DNA of 40,275 nucleotides, taken from positions 1 to 40,275 of the forward strand of contig LJSV01000021.1 of the NCBI GenBank assembly GCA_001314715.1, read 5' to 3'. Shown here piece by piece: positions 1 through 7,204 of the stretch. Position numbers and translations under genes: made by a program. Source of the stretch: Rhodobacteraceae bacterium HLUCCA12 (GTDB taxonomy: Bacteria > Pseudomonadota > Alphaproteobacteria > Rhodobacterales > Rhodobacteraceae). Within the stretch, counting starts at the first letter, position 1. Every line of letters starts with the position of its first letter. The notes under the pieces were generated by a model. That model had not been told where the DNA came from and ran no database searches. It saw only the letters and a list, made by a program, of their open reading frames with translations.

Positions 1-111
1 GACGTCGAATGCCTGCGCCAGCTCGATCAACGTCTTCTCGTCCTTGATAGCAGCCACCGCCACTTTCGCCTTGAATGCCGGGCTGTGGTTCCGCCGTGGG
101 CGTCTCGCCAT
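1..111 (-). CDS. IS3-family transposase OrfA, N-terminal fragment (runs off the window)
   Basis: Translation from the ATG at 111 gives 37 residues beginning MARRPRRNHSPAFKAKVAVA and continuing through KTLIELAQAFDV. This is the usual opening of the helix-turn-helix OrfA of IS3-family elements, which binds the IS ends and is normally fused to the DDE catalytic OrfB by programmed frameshifting. Only this first part is visible, so nothing can be said about whether the element is intact. Confidence 0.85.
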   Translation of the reverse strand, partial: MARRPRRNHSPAFKAKVAVAAIKDEKTLIELAQAFDV

Positions 112-241
112 GCTCTTCTCCTCGCTCGCAGCATCATGCCGCCGTTGCGCGGAAAATCCACTTATCCCGGCTGTTCAGTTTTCTGGAGCCAGCTCTCAGA
201 TCGTAGCTTCCGTCAATGTCCGATTTTCGGGGGCTAACTCA
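1..241 (-). mobile_element. End of an IS3-family insertion sequence, cut by the window edge
   Basis: The element carries the start of an IS3-type orfA on the minus strand, and its terminal region lies between that gene and position 241. Two related end-like sequences sit there: 172-203 and 217-246, both read on the plus strand. They share the frame TGT..C..TTTTC.GG.GC and finish in CTCAGATCG. On the minus strand the outer one begins TGAGTTAGCCCCCGAAAATC, a typical IS3-type terminus, so I place the tip near 241. The inner copy may be a subterminal repeat or a remnant end. No target duplication can be checked because the other end is outside the window. Confidence 0.7.
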
Positions 242-291
242 GATCGCGCGGCACAGTATTCAGGAAAGGCTGAAATGGTGCGCGCGACTTC

Positions 292-1098
292 TTACCTCGC
301 GCTGAGATGATCCGCGATTTCCTCGGCGGCGGCATGCGTGACATCGATGTAGTTTTGTAGCGCCCTGTCCGACAAGGTTTGCAACGGCATGATCGTGGTC
401 AAGCTACCTACCAGTTCATCGCCGTTCAACAGGATCGGAACGCCGACGCCCATCAAGTCAACGTCAATTTCGCCCCGCCCGTGATAATAGCCGTCGCTGC
501 GAACGGAACGCGCCCATTGGCGCAATTCCTGCCAAGTGCCACCTAGCCCCGCCTCCTTGATCGTGGGGGCATGGGCCAGCATCAGGCTGCGCAATTCGGT
601 TTCGGGAAGCCAGGCAAGAATGGCGCGCGAGGGCGAGCCGCGAAACAGCGGGAATGGGCGCCCGCGCTCCATGCTGGAGCGGATCTTCGCATCCATGCTT
701 TCCTGATGGATCGAAATGACCTGGTTGCCGAAATAGGTGCACAGTAGTTGCGCCTGCCCCAGAACTCGGCAGGCGCGTGCCATTGCCGGTGGCCCATGGC
801 GCAACAGCGGATCGGACAGGCGGATCTGACGATCGATGACGATGAATCGTGGCCCCAGCCGGTAGGTGCCGTTGCCCGACGACGCCAGGAGGCCGGCTTT
901 AATAAGCGCCTTGATATAACGATACTGTGTTGCGCGGGACACGTTCAGAACATGCCCGATCTCGTCAGCCGTCCAGACAGGCCGTTCCGGCGTGAACAGG
1001 TCGATGACATGAAGCAGCCGGTAAAGACTGCTGCTGACGCCCTTGTTCGCGGGCGTCTGATCCTTGGCGATTTGTTTGGCGGTTTCGGACAGACTCAT
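292..1098 (-). CDS. IclR-family transcriptional regulator
   Basis: A protein of 268 residues with the two-domain IclR layout. An N-terminal winged helix-turn-helix (about residues 22-85, including WTADEIGHVLNVSRATQYRY) is followed by the IclR effector domain, with the GRGEIDVDLMGVGVPIL stretch near the ligand pocket. Length is normal for the family. The start at 1098 has AAAGGA just upstream. It is the last gene of a same-strand run that begins with the ene-reductase at 10937, 62 bp after the NIPSNAP gene, so it may be co-transcribed and act as the pathway regulator. IclR proteins often control aromatic or organic-acid catabolism; the effector here is unknown. Confidence 0.9.
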   Translation of the reverse strand: MSLSETAKQIAKDQTPANKGVSSSLYRLLHVIDLFTPERPVWTADEIGHVLNVSRATQYRYIKALIKAGLLASSGNGTYRLGPRFIVIDRQIRLSDPLLRHGPPAMARACRVLGQAQLLCTYFGNQVISIHQESMDAKIRSSMERGRPFPLFRGSPSRAILAWLPETELRSLMLAHAPTIKEAGLGGTWQELRQWARSVRSDGYYHGRGEIDVDLMGVGVPILLNGDELVGSLTTIMPLQTLSDRALQNYIDVTHAAAEEIADHLSAR

Positions 1099-1160
1099 TA
1101 TCCTTTTTGCACAAGATTCCGTTCTTCTGTCGGCTGTCCGCAGGCGGATTGCACACGCTC

Positions 1161-1463
1161 TCAGATCGCCCGCAGCATAAGCCGATTGCTCATTTGTGCA
1201 ATCATCGGGCGAACTTTTTCAAGATAGTCTTGCCAACCCGGTTCGGATGCCAGCCGGGCACGCCGTTCTTGCCGCGATTCGAAGCTTTCATATTCCCACA
1301 AGCTGACAATCGCGTTCAACTGACCGACCTCGGTGGTGAAATATCCCTGCAACCCACCCAGGATCTCGCTTTGCAGGGCATAGCCGTGCGAACGATAGAC
1401 CTTCAGATAATCGGCGGGCGAATAGGTCGGGTGCAGGACATAGCAGCGTTCTTCAACGAGCAT
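1161..1463 (-). CDS. NIPSNAP-family small protein
   Basis: A 100-residue protein with the compact dimeric alpha-beta barrel pattern of NIPSNAP proteins: RCYVLHPTYSPADYLKVY at the start, a central LNAIVSLWEYESFESRQERR and a closing DYLEKVRPMIAQM. Such proteins occur often in bacterial catabolic operons, without an assigned reaction in most cases. The ATG at 1463 is preceded by GGAG. It follows the SDR gene by 20 bp, so it is part of the region A operon. Function in this pathway is unknown. Confidence 0.8.
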   Translation of the reverse strand: MLVEERCYVLHPTYSPADYLKVYRSHGYALQSEILGGLQGYFTTEVGQLNAIVSLWEYESFESRQERRARLASEPGWQDYLEKVRPMIAQMSNRLMLRAI

Positions 1464-1483
1464 TGAGAAATCTCCGTGGGCAA

Positions 1484-2263
1484 TCAGCCGGTTGTATACC
1501 CGCCATCGGCAACCAGCGTGGTTCCGGTGACGTATTCGGACATGGACGAGGCCAGAAAGACAACCGGGCCGACCATGTCCTCGGGCTGGCCGATACGGCC
1601 AAGGGCGACGCGCCGCTCCAGAACCTTCAGTTTTTCCGGATCCTTGAGCGAGTTGGACATGCCGGTCGCCACGACGCCGGGCGACACGGCGTTCACTCGC
1701 ACGCCTTTCGGACCCAGTTCGCGCGCCAGCGCCACGGTCAGCGACGAGATCCCCCCTTTCGAGGCGGTGTAACCCACCGTGTTCCCTGTATAGAGATGCG
1801 CGGCAATAGACGAGAAATTGACGACCGACCCGCGCGTCGCAACCAGTGGCTCAAGCAGGGCATGCACCATGTTAAAGGTGCCGCCCAGATTCACGCCGAT
1901 GGTGCGGTTCCAGGCCGCTTCGACCGCGTCGCTGTCCATGGCTGCGGTTTCGATGACACCGGCGTTGTTGACGAGCACCGAGACCTGCCCGACACGAGCG
2001 ACCCGCGCCGCGAAGGCCCGGCATGAGTCGGCATCGGCAACATCCACGACCTCGGCGCTGGCCCGGCCGCCCGACGCAGCAATGTCGTCGGCAACGGCCT
2101 GCAGCGCGGACAGCTTGCGGCCCGCGGCGATCACATGGGCACCATGCGCCGCCAACCCGGTGGTAAGGGCGCGGCCGATTCCGCCGGACGCGCCGGTGAC
2201 AACGGCAAGGCGGCCATTAAGAAGCGGTGTTATCGTCTTTGACATGGCGTGTTTTCCGCTCAT
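1484..2263 (-). CDS. Short-chain dehydrogenase/reductase (FabG-like)
   Basis: A classical SDR of 259 residues that should interconvert a hydroxyl and a keto group with NAD(P). It has the cofactor motif TGASGGIG (about residues 23-30), NNAG (99-102), and the catalytic Tyr165 and Lys169 in YTASK. The ATG at 2263 overlaps the upstream stop in an ATGA arrangement, which suggests translational coupling. A second Met seven codons in (2245) is an equally plausible start with a slightly better ribosome site. It is one of three SDRs in this operon; likely substrates are hydroxyacyl-CoA or cyclic alcohol intermediates. Confidence 0.9.
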   Translation of the reverse strand: MSGKHAMSKTITPLLNGRLAVVTGASGGIGRALTTGLAAHGAHVIAAGRKLSALQAVADDIAASGGRASAEVVDVADADSCRAFAARVARVGQVSVLVNNAGVIETAAMDSDAVEAAWNRTIGVNLGGTFNMVHALLEPLVATRGSVVNFSSIAAHLYTGNTVGYTASKGGISSLTVALARELGPKGVRVNAVSPGVVATGMSNSLKDPEKLKVLERRVALGRIGQPEDMVGPVVFLASSMSEYVTGTTLVADGGYTTG

Positions 2264-3168
2264 GTTCTGGCAAGGGTCTTGATCGCCTCGAGGATGGCCT
2301 CGGTCTCGGCGCCGGCGTTGGGAAAGGTGCGTTCGCCCGCTGTATCCGTGATCTCGTTCCAGCGGTCCAGCAGGGCATCCGGGCTGGCGGTCGCCGACGG
2401 GTCAAGCTGGATGCCGCGGCTGCAAGCAATCCGCGCCGTGGCGTAGTGACCGGCCGCGGCCGACAGAATCACACCGCTCTCGGTGAAATCGGCGCTGCAC
2501 AGCAAGGCCACGGCGGCCGAGACATGCGCCGGGTCGAAATGGCGCGCGATCTCGGTCGGCAGCACGTTTTCGGTCATAGGTGTCAGGGCAACCGGGGCGA
2601 TGCAGTTGACGCCGATTCCGTATTTCGCGCCTTCGAGAACCAGCGTGTTCATCAGGCCAAGCATGCCGGTCTTTGCCGCGGCATAGTTCGACTGCCCAAA
2701 ATTCCCGTAAAGGCCCGCATTCGAGGTAATCATGACGACGCGCCCGAAACCCGCCGCGCGCATATGCGGCCATGCGGCATGCGTGCAATAGGCACTTCCC
2801 AGCAAATGCACCTTCAGCACCTGTTCGAAATCGTCCATGTCGGCCTTAACAAAGCTCTTGTCACGCAAGATCCCAGCGTTGTTGATCAGGATGTCGATAC
2901 GTCCCCAGGCTTCGATCGCCTGAGCAATCAGCGCATGCGCCGACTCAGGGTCGGCGACGCTGGAGTGATTGGCGATTGCCTCGCCCCCGGCGGCGCGTAT
3001 CTCGTCGACAACCTCGTCGGCACTGGGGCGGTCCGCGCTCCGTGAACGACCCGGATCGTTCACCACGACCTTCGCCCCCAAACGGGCCAACAACAGCGCG
3101 TGGCTGCGCCCCAAGCCGGCACCGGCGCCGGTAATCACCGCGACCCTGTCTTCGAAGCGTATCGTCAT
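2260..3168 (-). CDS. SDR resembling the (3R)-hydroxyacyl-CoA dehydrogenase domain of MFE-2
   Basis: An SDR of 302 residues, longer than the usual 250. It has TGAGAGLG (13-20), then the NNAGILRDKSF segment (97-107) that is characteristic of peroxisomal multifunctional enzyme type 2 (HSD17B4) and its bacterial relatives, and the catalytic Tyr162/Lys166 in YAAAK. The C-terminal extension (about 230-302) also fits that subfamily. With the HSD17B4-type MaoC hydratase encoded downstream of the acyl-CoA dehydrogenase, it could provide the hydratase/dehydrogenase pair of an (R)-specific beta-oxidation turn. The gene overlaps the acyl-CoA ligase gene by four bases. Assignment to this subfamily is from motif recognition. 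Confidence 0.87.
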   Translation of the reverse strand: MTIRFEDRVAVITGAGAGLGRSHALLLARLGAKVVVNDPGRSRSADRPSADEVVDEIRAAGGEAIANHSSVADPESAHALIAQAIEAWGRIDILINNAGILRDKSFVKADMDDFEQVLKVHLLGSAYCTHAAWPHMRAAGFGRVVMITSNAGLYGNFGQSNYAAAKTGMLGLMNTLVLEGAKYGIGVNCIAPVALTPMTENVLPTEIARHFDPAHVSAAVALLCSADFTESGVILSAAAGHYATARIACSRGIQLDPSATASPDALLDRWNEITDTAGERTFPNAGAETEAILEAIKTLART

Positions 3169-4769
3169 GAATTCCGTTCCTTTCCGGTTCTTCGCGCAGC
3201 CGCCTGGACACGCAAAAGCTTCTTATCAAGCTTGCCCATGCTGTTGCGCGGCAGGGGTTCGGCCGTGATGTGCCAGCTTTCCGGCACCTTGTAGTCGCTC
3301 AGCCGGTCGGCACAGAAGGCCGAAAGCGCCTCTTCGTGCGGCGGTGCGGGGGTGCTGATCACGGCATGGACCCGTTCGCCAAGAACGGAATCGGGCACGC
3401 CGACCACCGCCACCTCGACGATATTCGGAAACCGCCTCAGAACGGTCTCGACCTCGGCGCTGTAAATCTTATAGCCGCCGCGGTTGATGACATCCTTGAG
3501 CCGGTCGTGGATAACGATGTTGCCCTGGTCGTCGCGCCGTCCGATGTCACCCGATCGCCAGTATCCGGCCACGAAACCAGCCGCCGTCGCATTGGCGTCA
3601 CCCCAGTATCCCGGCGAGACATTCGGCCCGCGAATCCACAACTCGCCGCTGTCGCCGGCTGCGACCTCGACCCCGGTTTCAGGATCGGCGATCATGACCT
3701 CAACGCAGGGCAGCGCGGGCGCGCCGGCGTCCAGCGCCGTGCGGGTGCCGCCGACCGGGGTCATCAGCGCAGGCGAGCAGGTTTCGGTTGCCCCGTAACC
3801 ATTGACCAGAACCAGGTCCGGCAGCTTGGCCGCAAGTATGCGCAGGGTCTCTTCGGGCATGGGCGAAGCACCGAAATGCCCCAGCCGCCATGCCGACAGA
3901 TCGAACCGGTCGAAGTCCGGATCCCGCAGGCACAGCGCATACATGGCTGGCACCATGATTGTATAGGTCATGCGCCAATGGCTTGCGGCTTCGAGAAACT
4001 CGCGAGCCTTGAACCTCGGCAGCAGGATCAGCGTGCCGCCGGTCCAGAATGGTGCCATGATCGCGCAGATCACGCCGGTGACATGGCTTAACGGAACCGC
4101 GACCAGTGAGCGATCGTCAGCCGCAAGGCCAAGGTTCATGGCATGGTTCATTGTCGAATGAACGATATTCAGATGCGTCAGGATCGCGCCCTTGGGCCGG
4201 CCGGTCGTGCCCGAGGTGAACAACACCAGCGCGGGGTCATCCTCGTGCGGCGGCGTCGGCGGCGGGCAGTCGCTGCTGTCTCGCGGCGCAAGACCGATCG
4301 CCCCGTCAGCGATCTCGACAGCCGACAGGTCGCTGGCAAGCTGCGGCAGCCGATCTTTCAGCGCACCGTCGTGCACAAGAACCTGCGCGCCGCATAACGC
4401 CAGCGCATGCGCGATCTCGTCGGTCTGCAACCGCACGTCGAGAGGCACGGCGATGGCGGCCAGACGCTGGGTCGCAAGGAACAGTACCACAAAGGCGGGC
4501 TGGTTCGACAACAGCATCGCCACGCGCGCCCCCTGCCCGAAACCCAGTTCACGCAGTCTGGCTCCGGTGCGCGCGACCTCGGCGTCAAGTGCGCCATAGC
4601 TCCAAGATCTGTCGCCAAAGACGAGCGCTGTCCTGTCGGGACTGCGCGCCACGCTTTGGGCGAACATGGCAAAGCTGTTTGCCTGCCGGTCCTGAAAGCA
4701 CCAGACAACGCGGTCGCCGAAATGGCGCTCGCGCCGTTTGGGAATCTTGTTTAACGCCTCGGTCGACAT
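3165..4769 (-). CDS. AMP-forming acyl-CoA ligase (class I adenylate-forming enzyme)
   Basis: A 534-residue enzyme that activates a carboxylic acid to its CoA thioester with ATP. Visible motifs are the phosphate loop TSGTTGRPKG, the GYGATET motif, the hinge segment around YWRSGDIGRRDDQGNIVIHD followed by RLKDVINRGGYKI, and the catalytic lysine in NSMGKLDKK (about residue 513). Length is normal. Its operon position beside beta-oxidation genes makes it the probable entry step of the pathway. The acid cannot be named; related enzymes take medium-chain, aromatic, cyclic or steroid side-chain acids. Confidence 0.92.
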   Translation of the reverse strand: MSTEALNKIPKRRERHFGDRVVWCFQDRQANSFAMFAQSVARSPDRTALVFGDRSWSYGALDAEVARTGARLRELGFGQGARVAMLLSNQPAFVVLFLATQRLAAIAVPLDVRLQTDEIAHALALCGAQVLVHDGALKDRLPQLASDLSAVEIADGAIGLAPRDSSDCPPPTPPHEDDPALVLFTSGTTGRPKGAILTHLNIVHSTMNHAMNLGLAADDRSLVAVPLSHVTGVICAIMAPFWTGGTLILLPRFKAREFLEAASHWRMTYTIMVPAMYALCLRDPDFDRFDLSAWRLGHFGASPMPEETLRILAAKLPDLVLVNGYGATETCSPALMTPVGGTRTALDAGAPALPCVEVMIADPETGVEVAAGDSGELWIRGPNVSPGYWGDANATAAGFVAGYWRSGDIGRRDDQGNIVIHDRLKDVINRGGYKIYSAEVETVLRRFPNIVEVAVVGVPDSVLGERVHAVISTPAPPHEEALSAFCADRLSDYKVPESWHITAEPLPRNSMGKLDKKLLRVQAAARRTGKERNS

Positions 4770-4787
4770 GCTGCGCCCGGCCCTTTT

Positions 4788-5177
4788 TCAGACGGGTTGA
4801 AAGACAGGAACCTTCGTTCCGTCTTCGCTGGCCTGAAATGTCACTTCGACCGCCTGCCCGATCGCCAGGGCATCGAAATCGCAGTTCACGATATTGGTCA
4901 TCATCACCGGCCCCTCGGCCAGTGTGACATAGGCCAGCGCATAGGGCACAGGAGCGCGGCGCATCACCGACACCGCATAGATATGCCCCTCTCCCGAGGC
5001 CTGGCGCAGTTCCGTCTCATCGCTGAAACAGAACGGGCACAGGGCGCGCGGATAGAAATGCGGCTCGTTGCAGGCGCGGCAATGGCCGATCATGAACTGC
5101 TGTTCGTCTGCCGCTTCCCAGAAGGCGCGGTTCTCGTGGTTGGTGGTTGGTGTTGTCGGAACACGCTGTTGTGCCAT
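4788..5177 (-). CDS. Zn-ribbon/OB-fold (DUF35) partner protein
   Basis: A 129-residue protein of the DUF35 family: an N-terminal helix, a zinc ribbon with Cys33, Cys36, Cys47 and Cys50 (CRAC...CPFC), then an OB-fold. DUF35 proteins form complexes with thiolase-fold enzymes and are needed for their activity, for example ChsH2 with the aldolase Ltp2. The thiolase-fold partner gene ends one base upstream, so the two are almost certainly a complex. No catalytic role of its own is expected; it probably positions acyl-CoA. Confidence 0.9.
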   Translation of the reverse strand: MAQQRVPTTPTTNHENRAFWEAADEQQFMIGHCRACNEPHFYPRALCPFCFSDETELRQASGEGHIYAVSVMRRAPVPYALAYVTLAEGPVMMTNIVNCDFDALAIGQAVEVTFQASEDGTKVPVFQPV

Positions 5178-5178
5178 G

Positions 5179-6339
5179 TCAGTCTGCCCTTTCCAGAATT
5201 ACCACACCGCTGCCGTGGCGGCTGCCCATCCAGCCCCCCATGCCGCTGGCCAGGGCAAGGTCGCAATTGGGCACCTGCACCGCCGAGTGCGCCTCGCCGC
5301 GCAACTGGCGCACTGCCTCGATGATCTTGGTGATTCCGCCCCGATTGTTGGGGTGGTTGTTGCACAAGCCCCCGCCATCGGTGTTCACGGCAAGTCGCCC
5401 CTGCCCCGAGATCAGGCCACCATCGGCGACAAAGGCGCCCCCCTTGCCCTTTTGGCACAGACCCAGGTCTTCAATCTGCATCAGCAGCGTAATGGTGAAA
5501 CTGTCATAGATGGACGCATACTTGATGTCGGCGGGCGTGATCCTGGCCTCGCCAAAGGCGATCTTTCCTGCCTCGGTCGCCGCCGAATGGCTCAAGTCAA
5601 TGCGCCCGCCGTTCTGGTGCTTGACCGCCTCGCCGCTGCCGATCAGCCTGACCTTCGGGCGCTTGAGTTCGCGCGCGATCTCTTCGGACACGACGAGAAG
5701 CGCCCCACCGCCATCGCTGACGACGCAACAGTCAAGCCGGTGCAGCGGGTCGGAAATCATGGGCGATTCCAGCACATCCTCGACGGTTACGATCTTGCGC
5801 AACATCGCGTTGGGATTGTGACTGGCATGATGCGAGGCCGCGACCTTGATCCAGGCAAGCTGTTCCGATGTCGTGCCGTATTCATACATGTGGCGGCTGG
5901 CGCAAAGACCGTAGGTATTGACCACCAGCGGGCCATAGGGCAGCTCGAACGTCATGTCGGGCACGTTCCAGTCCACCGGGGGTTCGGCATTCTGCCCCGA
6001 GGTGCGCGGCCGTCCCGCCAGTACGATCAGCGCGACCGAGCATTTCCCCGCCGCGATGGCCTGCGCGGCATGGGCGACATGCAGCAGATAGGCCGAACCG
6101 CCCGTGTCGGTGTTGTCCACATGGCGGACATTCAGGCCCAGGTAATCCACCAGCGAAAGCGGCCCGAGGCCCGGCGCCTCAGTGTCGCAGAAAAAACCGT
6201 CCACGTCGTGGTGCGTCAGCCCGGCGTCTTCAAGCGCGCCCTTTGCAACCTCGCCATATAGCTGGGCCAGGGATTTCCCCTCGGCCTTGCGCGTCGGATG
6301 CTCGAACGCGCCGGCGATATAGGCTTTGCTTGCAGTCAT
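5179..6339 (-). CDS. SCP-x/Ltp2-like thiolase-fold protein, probable retro-aldolase
   Basis: A 386-residue thiolase-superfamily protein. The usual nucleophilic cysteine position is occupied by NTDTGGSAYL (76-85), without a cysteine, and the C-terminal thiolase cysteine motif is also absent. The GGGLxxxHP region is kept (332-340), as is a conserved IYDSF around Tyr278. Loss of both cysteines together with a DUF35 partner is the pattern of Ltp2-type aldolases, which cleave a beta-hydroxyacyl-CoA to a ketone or aldehyde plus acyl-CoA in steroid side-chain breakdown. I therefore infer C-C cleavage by retro-aldol rather than thiolysis. It lies between the MaoC hydratase and DUF35 genes. Confidence 0.85.
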   Translation of the reverse strand: MTASKAYIAGAFEHPTRKAEGKSLAQLYGEVAKGALEDAGLTHHDVDGFFCDTEAPGLGPLSLVDYLGLNVRHVDNTDTGGSAYLLHVAHAAQAIAAGKCSVALIVLAGRPRTSGQNAEPPVDWNVPDMTFELPYGPLVVNTYGLCASRHMYEYGTTSEQLAWIKVAASHHASHNPNAMLRKIVTVEDVLESPMISDPLHRLDCCVVSDGGGALLVVSEEIARELKRPKVRLIGSGEAVKHQNGGRIDLSHSAATEAGKIAFGEARITPADIKYASIYDSFTITLLMQIEDLGLCQKGKGGAFVADGGLISGQGRLAVNTDGGGLCNNHPNNRGGITKIIEAVRQLRGEAHSAVQVPNCDLALASGMGGWMGSRHGSGVVILERAD

Positions 6340-6345
6340 TTGCGA

Positions 6346-7197
6346 CTATCCCTTCAAGTTTGAGATTTCGACATAGCCGTTGTCAAGCACGACGCCATCG
6401 TCACTGGCCACGCGGCTGCGAAAGTGGGCCCCGCCCGGCGCGCGCCAGATGTCGGTGACAAGCGTGTCACCGGGCACGACCGGTGCGGTGAAACGGGCCT
6501 CGACATGGGTGATGCGCCCCGCATCGTCAGGGCAGAGTTCGCGCACGATGCCGGCCGTCGCCACGCCATAGCTGCACAATCCATGCAGGATCGGGCGGTC
6601 GAAACCGGCGGCGCTGGCCACGGCCGGGTCGACATGCAAAGGGTTCCTGTCGCCGCTGAGCCGGTAGATCAGCGCCTGTTCTGGCCGGATCCCGGAACGA
6701 GCCGTCAGATCGGGCGCGCGTTCGGGCACCAGTCGTGGCGCCGGCCCCTTGCCGGCGGGACCGCCGAAGCCGCCATCGCCGCGCGCCATGACTGTCGACA
6801 GCAATGTTGCGACCGGCCGGTCCCGCGGATCGCGCAGCCGGGTCTCGGCCAGCAACACCGCCCCTCGCGTGGGCCCCTTGTCAAACACATCCACGATGCG
6901 GTGCGACGAGATCACGGTTCCGCGTGGTTCCAGTGGGCGATGTAGGGTCACGCGCATCTCGCCGTGGACGATCTTTTCGATCGTCATGCCGGTGTCTTCC
7001 TGCCAGGTGTCATCCCAGGCGATCACCGTTGCGAGGGTCGGCAGCGCCGCAAGCCCGCGCTCATAGACATAGCGCAAATCGCCGGGCTCGCGCCCCATTC
7101 CCACGCCAACCGCATAGAGGATGGTGTCGTCCTCGGTATAGGTGAACGTGCGCTCGGGCCAGCGCAGATTTATCAGGTGCTGGTAATTCAGGGCCAC
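6346..7197 (-). CDS. MaoC-type enoyl-CoA hydratase (HSD17B4 hydratase-2 family)
   Basis: A double hot-dog enzyme of 283 residues that hydrates 2-enoyl-CoA to (3R)-hydroxyacyl-CoA. The second half carries the hydratase-2 signature YRLSGDRNPLHVDPAVA with its Asp and His pair. I start it at the GTG at 7197, giving (V)MALNYQHL as in relatives, with GAGGT upstream; a longer frame from a GTG at 7227 would overlap the acyl-CoA dehydrogenase gene by 23 bases and adds no family sequence. It follows the acyl-CoA dehydrogenase, the natural order of a beta-oxidation cycle. Confidence 0.88.
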   Translation of the reverse strand: MALNYQHLINLRWPERTFTYTEDDTILYAVGVGMGREPGDLRYVYERGLAALPTLATVIAWDDTWQEDTGMTIEKIVHGEMRVTLHRPLEPRGTVISSHRIVDVFDKGPTRGAVLLAETRLRDPRDRPVATLLSTVMARGDGGFGGPAGKGPAPRLVPERAPDLTARSGIRPEQALIYRLSGDRNPLHVDPAVASAAGFDRPILHGLCSYGVATAGIVRELCPDDAGRITHVEARFTAPVVPGDTLVTDIWRAPGGAHFRSRVASDDGVVLDNGYVEISNLKG

Positions 7198-7204
7198 GTT
7201 TACC

